Shown: positions 23,780 to 32,365 of the stretch, piece after piece
How the letters are laid out: each line of letters starts with the position of its first letter
Position numbering within the stretch: the first letter of the stretch is position 1
Origin: Clostridiales bacterium
GTDB taxonomy: Bacteria > Bacillota > Clostridia > Oscillospirales > Oscillospiraceae
Assembly: GCA_019423635.1 (NCBI GenBank)
Contig: JAHZBA010000016.1
Location: 1 to 57,046 of the forward strand
Reading direction: 5' to 3'
DNA: 57,046 nucleotides
Notes under the pieces: model-generated
Seen by the model: the letters and a program-made list of their open reading frames with translations, nothing else
Told to the model about the DNA's origin: nothing
Database searches by the model: none
Translations under genes and position numbers: made by a program

Positions 23780-23931
23780 GGCAGTTCCTCCTTAGCTTTT
23801 TTGTAAGGTCTCACCCGGCGTCTCACCGGGGAGGCTCCGTCCTCTCCGCTCTGTGGATATCTCTATGGAAAGTCAATGGCCGAACGGATTTTGTCAGGCT
23901 TCCTGAATCATTCAAGCTGCCTGCCGGCGCC

Positions 23932-25065
23932 TTACAGCGTCTGCAAAAGCTTCACCGTCAGCGCCGTGCGCCGGGCGATGTGGCCAATGTGAATGTACTC
24001 GTTGGGGTTGTGCAGGAATTCTCCCGATGTGCCCAGGCCGTCCAGTGTGGGGATTCCGGCATCGGCAGTGAAGTTGCCGTCGCTGCCGCCGCCGATGGGC
24101 ACGCCCTTCAGCTCCAGACCGCAGTCCCGCCCCAGCTCCGCCGCCTTTTGAAACAGATGCGGGTCCGCGATCATCACGGGCTTGTCGATCTTGCCCTGTA
24201 CCTCCAGGCGAACGCCGGGCATCTGTGCCCGCAGGTCCATGATCTGCCGGTGCACCGACTGGCAGACCTCCCGGGTGCGGTAGCGCACGTCCATGGTCAG
24301 CCGGGCCGTCTCCGGAATCATGCAGGTCTCCGGCTCTCCGCCGGAGATGGCGGTGGGCGCCAGTGTCACATCCTCCAGTTCCCGGTCCCACTGCTCCAAA
24401 AACAGCAGCTGCCGGGCAATCTCCATCAGCGGACTGATGGCCAGATGGGGGTTGGACCCGGAGTGGGCCGCCTTTCCATGGGCGATGAGGTGATAGGTCC
24501 CCCGGCCAAAACGGCTGATCTTCACGCTGTTCAGGTCGTTGACCCCCGGCTCCATCACCAGAACGTTCCGGTACTGCCGGGCCGCCTGAATGATAAGATC
24601 GCTGGAGTGGAAGCTGCCGGTTTCCTCATCTCCGTTGAAGAAGACGCCGATGGTTCTGTCGGGCATCAGGTTCAATTCCTGAAGTGCCTTCACGGCAAAA
24701 TACGCCATGATGATGCCGCCCTTCATGTCCAGAACGCCCGGGCCGAAGGCCTTGTCCTCGTCTACCCGGAAGGGCATGGTTTTCAGGGTTCCCACAGGAT
24801 ACACTGTATCGTAGTGCCCCACAAACAGAACGCTCCTGGGTCCGGTCCCCAGTTCTCCGTATACGTGGTCTCCGCAGGTCTTTTGAGGCAGCCGCTTCAT
24901 CTGAAAGCCCAGGCCGCCGAAGATCTCCTCCAGGAATCCGGCGCACCGGTCCGAGGCCTCCTTGTGTTCAAAGGACGGAGACTCCAGCTCCACGAACCGC
25001 TGCAGCAGCTTCAGGTACTCCGGGATCTGGGATTCCAAATAGCTTATGAGTTTGTCGTCGGACAT
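23932..25065 (-). CDS. M20 family metallopeptidase (carboxypeptidase G2-like)
   Basis: A 377-aa zinc peptidase. Metal ligands are visible in FVGHYDTVYP (His, Asp), GPGVLDMKGG (Asp), NGDEETGSFHS (catalytic Glu and ligand Glu), VMEPG and a C-terminal His; the HSGSNPHLAISPL dimerisation-domain marker is present. It likely removes C-terminal residues or hydrolyses N-acyl amino acids in the cytoplasm. Start chosen at MSDDK behind GGGAGGAAAG. It is the last gene of the operon, 20 bases after pduL. Confidence 0.88.
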   Translation of the reverse strand: MSDDKLISYLESQIPEYLKLLQRFVELESPSFEHKEASDRCAGFLEEIFGGLGFQMKRLPQKTCGDHVYGELGTGPRSVLFVGHYDTVYPVGTLKTMPFRVDEDKAFGPGVLDMKGGIIMAYFAVKALQELNLMPDRTIGVFFNGDEETGSFHSSDLIIQAARQYRNVLVMEPGVNDLNSVKISRFGRGTYHLIAHGKAAHSGSNPHLAISPLMEIARQLLFLEQWDRELEDVTLAPTAISGGEPETCMIPETARLTMDVRYRTREVCQSVHRQIMDLRAQMPGVRLEVQGKIDKPVMIADPHLFQKAAELGRDCGLELKGVPIGGGSDGNFTADAGIPTLDGLGTSGEFLHNPNEYIHIGHIARRTALTVKLLQTL

Positions 25066-25085
25066 TGTCTTTCCTCCCATTCCTT

Positions 25086-25661
25086 TTATTCCTGAGGCAG
25101 AATCTCCACGATATCCATGGCGTTGATGCAGGCCGCGTTGGCCTCCTCCACATCAATGTGCATCATGGGCTCCTCCATCCCCTCGGTGAACACCACCATG
25201 CAGTCGCCGAAGACCAGCTGCCGTTCCCCGTTTACCTTGACCCGGACCATCTGGCCCTTCTTCAAGCCATACTCCGCCGCCTGCTCCGGGGTGAAGTGGA
25301 TGTGCCGCAGGGCCACCACCGCCAGCGAGTCAAAGTCGATGCTGCCTTTGGGACCGACCACCGTCAACGGCGCCAGGTCCGGGGAGCCGGAGATCTTCAC
25401 CGGCGCGTTGATCCCCAGCACATAGTTGTCCGCCCGCAGGATTTCCACCTGGTTATAACCCCGCAGAGGCCCCAGCACCCGTACACCGGAGATCTCGCCC
25501 TTGGGGCCCTTCAGGGTCACCGTCTCGTTGGCGGCAAAGATCGGAGGCGCCATGGGGCGCTTCACCGTCAGCTCGTAGCCCTTGCCGAAGAGGATGTCGC
25601 AGGCCTCCCGGTTCATATGCATATGCCGGTTTGAGATGATCACATGCACTTTGTTTTTCAT
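25086..25661 (-). CDS. pduL: Phosphate propanoyltransferase (PduL-type phosphotransacylase)
   Basis: A 191-aa protein turning acyl-CoA plus phosphate into acyl-phosphate. It has the paired PduL domains and their zinc-site His motifs: ISNRHMHM near the N-terminus, ALRHIHFTPEQA, and MHIDVEEANAA. No microcompartment-targeting peptide or shell genes are near. Placed directly after butyrate kinase, it would supply the acyl-phosphate for ATP formation. Confidence 0.92.
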   Translation of the reverse strand: MKNKVHVIISNRHMHMNREACDILFGKGYELTVKRPMAPPIFAANETVTLKGPKGEISGVRVLGPLRGYNQVEILRADNYVLGINAPVKISGSPDLAPLTVVGPKGSIDFDSLAVVALRHIHFTPEQAAEYGLKKGQMVRVKVNGERQLVFGDCMVVFTEGMEEPMMHIDVEEANAACINAMDIVEILPQE

Positions 25662-25680
25662 GTCCTTATTGCCCTTTCTC

Positions 25681-26751
25681 TCAGTCGTTTCGCTCCGTGT
25701 CGTAGTCCTTCACCGCTTCCTCTCCCCGGAGCATCCGGAGTGCGCCTGCCACCAGGGCCTCCATCTCCACGGCGCCGGGCACGGTCTCCACCGGGGCGAT
25801 AAACTGCACCCGTCTGGTCAGGCGCTCTGTCAGTCTTTGAGACCGGGCGATCTCGCCGGTGAGAATGATCCGGTCCACCTGACCGTCCATCACCGTGGCC
25901 ATGCCGCCGATGTCCTTGGCGATCTGGTAGATCATGGCGTCGAAGTAGAAGTCCGCCCTGGCGTCGCCTCCGTCGATCCGGCGCTCCACCTCCTGGACGT
26001 CGCTGGTGCCCAGATACGCCACCAGCCCGCCGCCGCCCATTTGGCGCTTGAAGGCGGTGTCGTAGTCCCACTCTCCGGAAAAGCACTTCTTGGTGAAGGC
26101 CACCATGGGCAGGGCCCCCGCCCGCTCCGGGGAGAAGGCGTTGATGTGGCTGTCAATGATCTTTCCCCTGGCGTGGGCGTTGACCGTGATGCCGCCGCCC
26201 AGGTGGCAGATGATGAAGTTGTAATCCTCATACCGGCCGCCCAGCTTTTTGGCTACGGTCCAGCCCGCGGCCTTCTCGTTCAGCGGATGGCCCGCTCCCC
26301 GCTGGATGGGCAGCTCCGGGAGGCCGGAGACCTTGGCGAGATCGATGAAATCATCTGCCAGGGGTGCGTCGTAGATGAAGCCGGGGACGTGGTATTTCTC
26401 CATCAGTCCGATAGAGATCATCACCCCCAGGTTGGATGCGTGGGGCCAGGGGGCCCGGCTGCACTCCTCCGCCATCAGCGGCGTAATGGCATAGCCGCCG
26501 CAGTGGATGGGCCGCCCGCCGCCGCCCCGGGAGACAATGGCGTCCAGCTCCCGGATGTGGTTCTCCTCCAGATACCGCTCCACCATCTCCCGCCGCATGG
26601 GCAGCTGGTCGTTGATGGTTTTGTACTTGGCAATCTCCTCTGCGGGGTGCGTCAGCTTGGTTCCGCAGACCTCCCTGTCGTTTTCATAATAGGCGACCCG
26701 GGTGGAGGTGGAGCCGGGGTTGATGACAAACAGCCTGTAGTTCTTCTCCAT
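25681..26751 (-). CDS. buk: Butyrate kinase (branched-chain acyl kinase)
   Basis: A 356-aa member of the ASKHA family. VINPGSTSTRVA at the N-terminus is the phosphate-1 loop, and HLGGGITVNAH and ILTGEIARS are further nucleotide-binding marks. The length fits butyrate kinase rather than acetate kinase (about 400). It makes ATP from butyryl- or isobutyryl/isovaleryl-phosphate. It starts three bases after the gamma-subunit stop, so translation is coupled with the oxidoreductase. Confidence 0.93.
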   Translation of the reverse strand: MEKNYRLFVINPGSTSTRVAYYENDREVCGTKLTHPAEEIAKYKTINDQLPMRREMVERYLEENHIRELDAIVSRGGGGRPIHCGGYAITPLMAEECSRAPWPHASNLGVMISIGLMEKYHVPGFIYDAPLADDFIDLAKVSGLPELPIQRGAGHPLNEKAAGWTVAKKLGGRYEDYNFIICHLGGGITVNAHARGKIIDSHINAFSPERAGALPMVAFTKKCFSGEWDYDTAFKRQMGGGGLVAYLGTSDVQEVERRIDGGDARADFYFDAMIYQIAKDIGGMATVMDGQVDRIILTGEIARSQRLTERLTRRVQFIAPVETVPGAVEMEALVAGALRMLRGEEAVKDYDTERND

Positions 26752-26754
26752 CGC

Positions 26755-27309
26755 TCACCCCTGCCTCTGCCCGGCAATCAGATCGAACCCCCGCTTCACC
26801 AGCGCCTTGTTGGAGGCGGCATACTTCGCCTTGGAGCCGGTAAAGCTGTGGTCGATGTTCTCATAGACCGCCTCCAGGCTCACCGCCTGAGATGCCGCCA
26901 CATAGGCCCCCAGCAGCACCATATTGGCGCCCCGGGTGTTGCCCTCTTCCTCGGCGATGACGTCCGCCGGCACTGTGTACACCGTCACATCCGTCCGGCT
27001 GACCGGCCGCTTTACCATGGAGCTGTCCAGGATCAGGGTTCCGCCGGGGCACACCTTGTTCTCAAACTTTTCCAGAGAGGGGTCGTTCATGATGATGCAG
27101 TAGTCTGCCGTGGAGACCATGGCAAAGGGGATCTCTTCATCGGAAATCACCACGTTGCAGTTGGCGGTGCCGCCCCGCATCTCCGCACCGTAGGAGGGCA
27201 GCCATGTGGCTTCCTTCCCCTCGTTCAGTGCGGCGTAGGCAATCATCTGGCCTACGCGGAGGGCGCCCTGTCCGCCGGAGCCCGCTACAATAATCTTACT
27301 TCTGAACAT
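26755..27309 (-). CDS. 2-oxoacid:ferredoxin oxidoreductase, gamma subunit
   Basis: A 184-aa protein with the typical N-terminal IIVAGSGGQGALRVGQM and YGAEMRGGTANCNVVIS, then PSLEKFENKV. It is the small subunit that completes the CoA-dependent oxidative decarboxylase. SD AAAGGAGGG precedes the ATG. Subunits in transcript order are delta, alpha, beta, gamma; this split arrangement is that of 2-oxoglutarate or 2-oxoisovalerate (Kor/Vor) enzymes. Confidence 0.9.
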   Translation of the reverse strand: MFRSKIIVAGSGGQGALRVGQMIAYAALNEGKEATWLPSYGAEMRGGTANCNVVISDEEIPFAMVSTADYCIIMNDPSLEKFENKVCPGGTLILDSSMVKRPVSRTDVTVYTVPADVIAEEEGNTRGANMVLLGAYVAASQAVSLEAVYENIDHSFTGSKAKYAASNKALVKRGFDLIAGQRQG

Positions 27310-27322
27310 GGTGTGCCCTCCT

Positions 27323-28057
27323 TTAAAAGTCCTTGAAGTTGCCCAGGGGATAGTAGGGGATCATCTCCGCGCGAATCCGCTCCATGGCCTCCAGCGGGGT
27401 CTTGCCCCAGTTGGTGGGACAGGAGGAGAGCACCTCCACCATGGAGAAGCCGCGGCCCTCCAGCTGGCATTCAAAGGCCCGGCGGATGGCTTTTTTCGCC
27501 TTGCGCACGTTGCCGGGGCTGTCCACGGAGACCCGCTCCAGGAACTTGGCCCCGTCGATGGTGGCCAGGGTCTCGCACATCCGGATGGGCTTGCCGCACA
27601 GCTCCGGGTCCCGTCCGTAGGGGGAGGTAGTGGTCTTCTGGCCCGGCAGGGTGGTGGGGGCCATCTGACCGCCGGTCATGCCGTAGGTGGTGTTGTTGAC
27701 AAAGATGGTGGTGAACTTCTCGCCCCGGTGGGCGGCGTGAATGATTTCCGCCGTGCCGATGGAGGCCAGGTCACCGTCGCCCTGATAAGTAAAGACCACC
27801 TTGTCCGGCTGCATCCGCTTGATGCCTGTGGCGTTGGCCGGTGCCCGGCCGTGAAGGGAACAGATGGTATCCGTGGCCATGAACCAGGGCAGATAGCCGC
27901 CGCAGCCCACACAGCCCACGCAGATGGTATCGCCGCCGATCCCCAACTCGTCAATCACCGAGGTCACCAGCTGCACGATGATGCCGTGGCCGCAGCCGGG
28001 ACAGAAGGTGAAGGGGCTGTCGTTCAGGGATTTCGGTTTCGTATACAGAATGCTCAT
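27323..28057 (-). CDS. 2-oxoacid:ferredoxin oxidoreductase, beta (TPP-binding) subunit
   Basis: A 244-aa subunit. FCPGCGHGI carries cluster-ligand cysteines, and TYQGDGDLASIG through NNTTYGMTGGQ is the GDG-NxxxxMTGGQ thiamine-diphosphate motif. Start chosen at MSILYTKP because GGGAGGCGAAG precedes it; it overlaps the alpha-subunit stop. Coupled to butyrate kinase, the best guess is a branched-chain (2-oxoisovalerate-like) substrate, but 2-oxoglutarate cannot be excluded. Confidence 0.92.
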   Translation of the reverse strand: MSILYTKPKSLNDSPFTFCPGCGHGIIVQLVTSVIDELGIGGDTICVGCVGCGGYLPWFMATDTICSLHGRAPANATGIKRMQPDKVVFTYQGDGDLASIGTAEIIHAAHRGEKFTTIFVNNTTYGMTGGQMAPTTLPGQKTTTSPYGRDPELCGKPIRMCETLATIDGAKFLERVSVDSPGNVRKAKKAIRRAFECQLEGRGFSMVEVLSSCPTNWGKTPLEAMERIRAEMIPYYPLGNFKDF

Positions 28058-29109
28058 ACGCTCTTCGCCTCCCAAACCTCACGCGCCTTTTGAATGATAT
28101 TCTCCGGCGTCAGGAAATCGCCCGCCGTGTCGCCCACGTGGTACACCGGCCACCTGCCGGCGGCGGCAATCCGCACATCGTCGATCATCTGGCCCAGGAT
28201 GTTGATCTCCGGGCAGATGATGGCCCTGCACTTCGGCCCGATCCGGTCAAAAGCCTCATAGGGGAAGGGCCACAGGGTCTTGGGGCGGATGAAGCCGATC
28301 TTCATGCCCTCCAGCTCCTCCGCCGCAGCCCGGCACATCCGGGCCGCCGTGCCATAGGCCGCGAACACGATGTCGGCGTCCTCCACGTCCGTGATCTCCA
28401 CCCGGGTTTCGTTCTGGATCAGAGCCGGGTACAGGTCCACCTCCGCCTCGTTTTTCGCCGCGTAGTGGGCCGGGCCCACCGGGAAGAGCAGCGCGGAGTT
28501 TTGCCCGCCCCGGGAGGCGCTGCCCCGCAGGGCCCAGGTTTTCTCCGGCAGGTTCTGCCGTTTGGAGGGCATTTTCTCAAAGTCCACCGCGCCCATCATC
28601 TGGCCGATCATGCCGTCGGCCATGATGACCACGGGGTTGCGGTACTGGTCGGCGATGTCAAAGGCCTCGTAGACCATGGACGCCGCCTCCTGTACGTCGG
28701 AGGGGGCGAAAGTCACCACCTTGTACCCGCCGTTGCCGGTCATGCGGTAGTCCTCCTGGGCCGCCTTCATGGTGCCGAAGGCGGGGCCGCTGCGCATGAC
28801 CACCACGATCACCGCGGGCAGCCTGGTCAGGGCCATGGCGGCCAGGGCCTCCAGCTTCAGGCAGTAGCCGGGGCCGGAGGTGCTGGTCATCACCCGCGCG
28901 CCGGAGGCGGAGGCGCCCATGACCATATTCATGGCCGCCATCTCGCTCTCAGCCTGCAAAAACAGGCCGCCCCGGGGCGGGAGCTCCCGGGCAAAGTACT
29001 CCGGGATCTCGCTCTGCGGTGTAATGGGATATCCGAAAAAGGCCTGGCACCCCGCCTGAATGGCGGCCTCGGCCATTGCCTCGTTTCCCTTCATCAGAAT
29101 TCTTGCCAT
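28054..29109 (-). CDS. 2-oxoacid:ferredoxin oxidoreductase, alpha subunit
   Basis: A 351-aa subunit with the pyrimidine-binding domain GYPITPQSEIPEY, then the FLQAESEMAAMNMVMGAS core and TSTSGPGYCLKLEA. No gamma domain is fused, consistent with the separate gamma gene. Start chosen at MARILMKGNEA, 11 bases after the ferredoxin stop; the longer ORF would run through the ferredoxin gene. Confidence 0.92.
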   Translation of the reverse strand: MARILMKGNEAMAEAAIQAGCQAFFGYPITPQSEIPEYFARELPPRGGLFLQAESEMAAMNMVMGASASGARVMTSTSGPGYCLKLEALAAMALTRLPAVIVVVMRSGPAFGTMKAAQEDYRMTGNGGYKVVTFAPSDVQEAASMVYEAFDIADQYRNPVVIMADGMIGQMMGAVDFEKMPSKRQNLPEKTWALRGSASRGGQNSALLFPVGPAHYAAKNEAEVDLYPALIQNETRVEITDVEDADIVFAAYGTAARMCRAAAEELEGMKIGFIRPKTLWPFPYEAFDRIGPKCRAIICPEINILGQMIDDVRIAAAGRWPVYHVGDTAGDFLTPENIIQKAREVWEAKSV

Positions 29110-29120
29110 GCCTCTGCCCC

Positions 29121-29339
29121 CTATTCCTCGATTTTTTCCACCGTAATCACGGCGTCCGGGCACATCATCACACAGTTCAGACAGCCCACGCACGCGGTGG
29201 TGTCCGTCATGGACGCGGGGTGAATCCCGCTCTTATTCAGAACGCTTTTATCCGCCACGATCAGCTTCTTGGGGCAAAATGCCATGCAGAGCTCGCAGCC
29301 TTTACAAGCATCCTGTTTGAACGTCACTAAAAAACCCAT
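29121..29339 (-). CDS. Two-cluster 4Fe-4S ferredoxin-like delta subunit
   Basis: A 72-aa protein with two cluster motifs, CKGCELCMAFCP and CVGCLNCVMMCP. It should pass electrons from the oxidoreductase to free ferredoxin. Start chosen at MGFLVTF behind GAAGGA; it begins next to the ATPase stop. Confidence 0.92.
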   Translation of the reverse strand: MGFLVTFKQDACKGCELCMAFCPKKLIVADKSVLNKSGIHPASMTDTTACVGCLNCVMMCPDAVITVEKIEE

Positions 29340-29341
29340 AC

Positions 29342-30049
29342 TCACTTGTCCTTCCTGCGATTTTTCCCCGGATCGTCCAGCCACTCCGGACGCATCGCCA
29401 GGGAGATATAGAATGGTTTTCCCAGCAGCCCCAGCTCCTCCGTCTGGGGCCGCAGCCGCTCCTCTATGACCGTGCAGATCACCGGCAGGCCGCTGATCTC
29501 ATGGACCTCCCGCACCAGGGCATCCCCCCGCAGGATATCCTCCGGGGAGGTGTCCTGCAGCAGGTGGGTGTTGCTGACAAGGCCGTTGATCTCCAGCCGG
29601 CTGGAGCGCTGAATGGCGTCAATATAGGCCAGCACGCTCTCCGCCCGGGCCGTCTGGGGACGGTTGGCATTGACTACCATCCACATCCGGTAAGGCCGGT
29701 CCTTCAAAAGACCTGCGTAGCGGGCCAGCACCACGGCTCCGGCGGGATCGCCGCCGGCGTCGATCAGGCTGATCCGCTCCCCCGGCTCAAAGCAGGCCCG
29801 CAGGGACGCCGCCAGGGCGGGGGTGTCCAGGTAGTAGTCGTCCTCGTAGTTGCTGGAGAGCACCTGAATGCCCTGGGCGGCCAAGGACTCCCGCTGTTCC
29901 CGAATGCGGAAATAGGGGTTTACGATGTCCAGGTCCGCCACCAGAGGGCGCTCGCCCTGGGCCAGGAGATGCCGGGCATAGTTGACGGTGAACTCTGTCT
30001 TTCCGCTGCCGGCATGGCCGACGATGATGGTGGGGCTGATTTGGTCCAT
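29342..30049 (-). CDS. P-loop ATPase of the oxidoreductase operon
   Basis: A 235-aa SIMIBI-like NTPase. Walker A is IIVGHAGSGKTEF (residues 8-20), switch-like VADLDIVNPYFR follows, and Walker B-like SLIDAGGDPAGA is near residue 95. It has no cluster-binding cysteine pair typical of Fe-S carriers. Its position directly ahead of the ferredoxin and alpha subunits suggests a maturation or assembly role, but that is inference. Confidence 0.75.
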   Translation of the reverse strand: MDQISPTIIVGHAGSGKTEFTVNYARHLLAQGERPLVADLDIVNPYFRIREQRESLAAQGIQVLSSNYEDDYYLDTPALAASLRACFEPGERISLIDAGGDPAGAVVLARYAGLLKDRPYRMWMVVNANRPQTARAESVLAYIDAIQRSSRLEINGLVSNTHLLQDTSPEDILRGDALVREVHEISGLPVICTVIEERLRPQTEELGLLGKPFYISLAMRPEWLDDPGKNRRKDK

Positions 30050-30099
30050 AGGGATTCTCCTTTTGCCGCTTTGAGGCCGGTCCAGGACTGCCGGGAAGT

Positions 30100-30128
30100 C
30101 CAGACTGCCGGAGTCACCGGCAGTCTGG
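30100..30128. other. Perfect 12-bp hairpin between AGCS and ATPase genes
   Basis: CCAGACTGCCGG and its complement flank a 5-base loop. No T-run on either side, so probably an intercistronic stabiliser or attenuator rather than a full terminator. Confidence 0.5.
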
Positions 30129-30146
30129 ACGGTTCCAAGGGGCCGT

Positions 30147-31550
30147 TCAGTCCTTTGCAGCCGGCCTGCCTTTGATGTCTTTCAGGGTTGTTTCAAGATT
30201 CGGGTCGTGCTCATACTCCTTCCAGAGCTTCACAATCACGTTGCTGACGCCCCACAGGCCAATGATATTCAAGATCATCATGAAGCCGTTGAACACGTCG
30301 CAGATGCTCCACACCAGACTGACGGTGGCGCCGGCGCCCAGCAGCACAAAGATCGCAATGAACACGTTGTACACGGGCACGCCCTTGCGGCCGAACAGCT
30401 TCAGCACATTGGACTCGCCATAGAAGTAGCCGGCGATGATGGTGGAGAAGGAGAAGAAGAAAATGCAGATGGAGATCAGAATGCCGCCGAGGGTGCCAAA
30501 CACATTTTCAAAGGCCATCTGCGTCAGCACAATGCCGTCCTGGCCGGAGGTATACGTACCGCTGGTCAGAATGATGAGCACGGTAATGTTCAGAATGACA
30601 AAGGTGTCGATGAACACGCTCATCATGGCCACGATTCCCTGGTCACAGGGGTGCTTTACCTTGGCCACCGCGTGGGCGTGGGGCGTAGAGCCGGTGCCGG
30701 CCTCGTTGGAGAACAGTCCCCGGGCAATCCCGTACCGCATAGCCTCCTTGATGCCGATGCCGAACATGCCGCCGGCCACCGCACGGGGGGAGAAGGCACC
30801 TACGAAGATCATCTGGATGGCGGGGATGATCTGGCCGGCGTTGGCAATGATTACGATCAGACCGGCCACAATGTAGATCACAGCCATGATGGGCACGCAG
30901 GTGGACACGAAAGCCGCGATTCTCTTGACACCGCCCACCACAACGATCATGGTCAAAATGGCAACCACCACGCCGATCACAATGGGCGCCACATTGAAGG
31001 AATATGCAAAAGACTCCGCAATGGTATTGCCCTGAATCAGGGCGGCGGCCAGACCGAAGCCGACGATCAGGAAGACGGAGAAGGCGTTGGCCATACCGCT
31101 GCCCAGTTTGCCCTTGAAGGCCGCCTTGATGTAGTAGGCCGGACCGCCGTTGACAGTGCCGTCCTCCAGGGTCACCTTGTACTTTTGCGCCGCGGTGGCC
31201 TCGGAAAAGATGGTGCTCATGCCGAGAAATGCGCTGATCCACATCCAGAAGATCGCGCCGGGGCCGCCGGCCATGATGGCTGTGGCGGGACCTGCGATAT
31301 TACCGGTGCCGACCTGGCCGGCGATTGCCGTGGCCAGAGACTGCCAGGCGGACATGCCCTCCTTGCCGGCGGAGCCCTTCTGCTTCATGCCCGCAAAGGT
31401 CAGACGGAAGCTGTCGCCCATCCGTCTCAGCTGGGGGAAGCCCAGCCGAATCGAGAAATACAGGCCGGTGATGACCATGACATACATGTAGAAGTTGCCC
31501 CACACGAATCCGCTGATTTGTCCAAAAAAATTATTTAAGGCGTCGACCAT
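30147..31550 (-). CDS. Alanine/glycine:cation symporter (AGCS family)
   Basis: A 467-aa multi-pass transporter. Family marks are ATAIAGQVGTGNIAGPATAI, GGPGAIFWMWISAFLGM, YKVTLEDGTVNGGPAYYI and SNEAGTGSTPHAHAVA. It moves alanine or glycine (or related amino acids) in with sodium. Lying inside the fermentation operon, it likely supplies substrate to the aminotransferase. SD AGGAAGGAGAT precedes the start. Confidence 0.93.
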   Translation of the reverse strand: MVDALNNFFGQISGFVWGNFYMYVMVITGLYFSIRLGFPQLRRMGDSFRLTFAGMKQKGSAGKEGMSAWQSLATAIAGQVGTGNIAGPATAIMAGGPGAIFWMWISAFLGMSTIFSEATAAQKYKVTLEDGTVNGGPAYYIKAAFKGKLGSGMANAFSVFLIVGFGLAAALIQGNTIAESFAYSFNVAPIVIGVVVAILTMIVVVGGVKRIAAFVSTCVPIMAVIYIVAGLIVIIANAGQIIPAIQMIFVGAFSPRAVAGGMFGIGIKEAMRYGIARGLFSNEAGTGSTPHAHAVAKVKHPCDQGIVAMMSVFIDTFVILNITVLIILTSGTYTSGQDGIVLTQMAFENVFGTLGGILISICIFFFSFSTIIAGYFYGESNVLKLFGRKGVPVYNVFIAIFVLLGAGATVSLVWSICDVFNGFMMILNIIGLWGVSNVIVKLWKEYEHDPNLETTLKDIKGRPAAKD

Positions 31551-31628
31551 GGTGGTATCTCCTTCCTAACATAAACAAAATTTCCCCGGGTTTCAAGTCC
31601 TTTCCCTGCCTGGATCAGGTCTATCCTG

Positions 31629-32291
31629 TTATTTTGCGAATCTGAGAATGGTTTTTGCCAGCTTGATGCCGGTGTTCCGGGCGCTCTTCAATCCCAGTTC
31701 GTCCTGCTCCACGGCATCCCGCACGGAACCTCTCTCGGGATGGGTGGTGCAGGCGCCGCCCAGATAGCAGCCCGGTCTCGGTTCACCGCCGCTGCCAACC
31801 ACGATCATGTCGTGGACCTCAAAGAAATACTGCATATTCAACAGGGCGAATTCCTCACCGGCATTCCGGTTGCCGCCAACGGTGAGACAGGCCCCCACTT
31901 TGTTTTGCAGTGCGTACTGGTACTGGCTGGTGCCGTAACGGAGCAGGCCCTCCGTGCGGTCCATGAACTGCTTCATCTGGGTGGAGATCGTTCCAAAATA
32001 AACGGGGGAGGCCAGCAGCAGACCGTCACAGGCTTTCAGTTTGGGGTAGATCTCCTCCATGCCATCCTGGAACATGGCGCAGGCGTGGATACCGCCGTCC
32101 TTCTGTCCGGGTTCCCGGCAGCAGGCAAAGCAGCCCTTGCAGCTGTGGATCTCATAGTCCCGGAGGTAGATCACCTCCGTCTCGATGCCCTCCACGGAGG
32201 CCGCGGCTTCCAGGGCGTGGTGGAGCATCCGGTCCGTGTTGGCCCCCTTGCGAGGGCTGCCGGAAATGCCCAGGATTCGTCTTGTTTCCAT
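31629..32291 (-). CDS. Flavodoxin-fold NAD(P)H-dependent FMN reductase
   Basis: A 220-aa protein. The N-terminal ILGISGSPRKGANTDRML is the phosphate-binding loop; the CKGCFACC segment and ASPVYFGTISTQMKQFMDR are typical of the iron-sulfur-flavoprotein-like group. It reduces FMN or quinone-like substrates. Start chosen at METRRILG behind AAGGAAGGAG. Its role in the operon is unclear; handling of reduced ferredoxin is possible. Confidence 0.85.
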   Translation of the reverse strand: METRRILGISGSPRKGANTDRMLHHALEAAASVEGIETEVIYLRDYEIHSCKGCFACCREPGQKDGGIHACAMFQDGMEEIYPKLKACDGLLLASPVYFGTISTQMKQFMDRTEGLLRYGTSQYQYALQNKVGACLTVGGNRNAGEEFALLNMQYFFEVHDMIVVGSGGEPRPGCYLGGACTTHPERGSVRDAVEQDELGLKSARNTGIKLAKTILRFAK

Positions 32292-32365
32292 GTCTAGCAA
32301 CTCCTTCCTTTCCATGATGCCTTTGATCTATTTTGTATTCCGTCCGCTGTGGGCCGGTCTGCGCG

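Noticed and set aside
31568..31596. TTGAAA/TATGTT promoter before the AGCS gene
   Set aside because: The -10 would leave only about 11 bases before the ATG, not enough for the SD that is present; the gene is more likely read from upstream.
31551..31628. TPP-riboswitch-like fragment (CCTGATCCAGGCAGGG on the minus strand) before the AGCS gene
   Set aside because: Only a short similarity to the 3' part; the 5' half and P1 stem cannot fit in the 78-bp gap.
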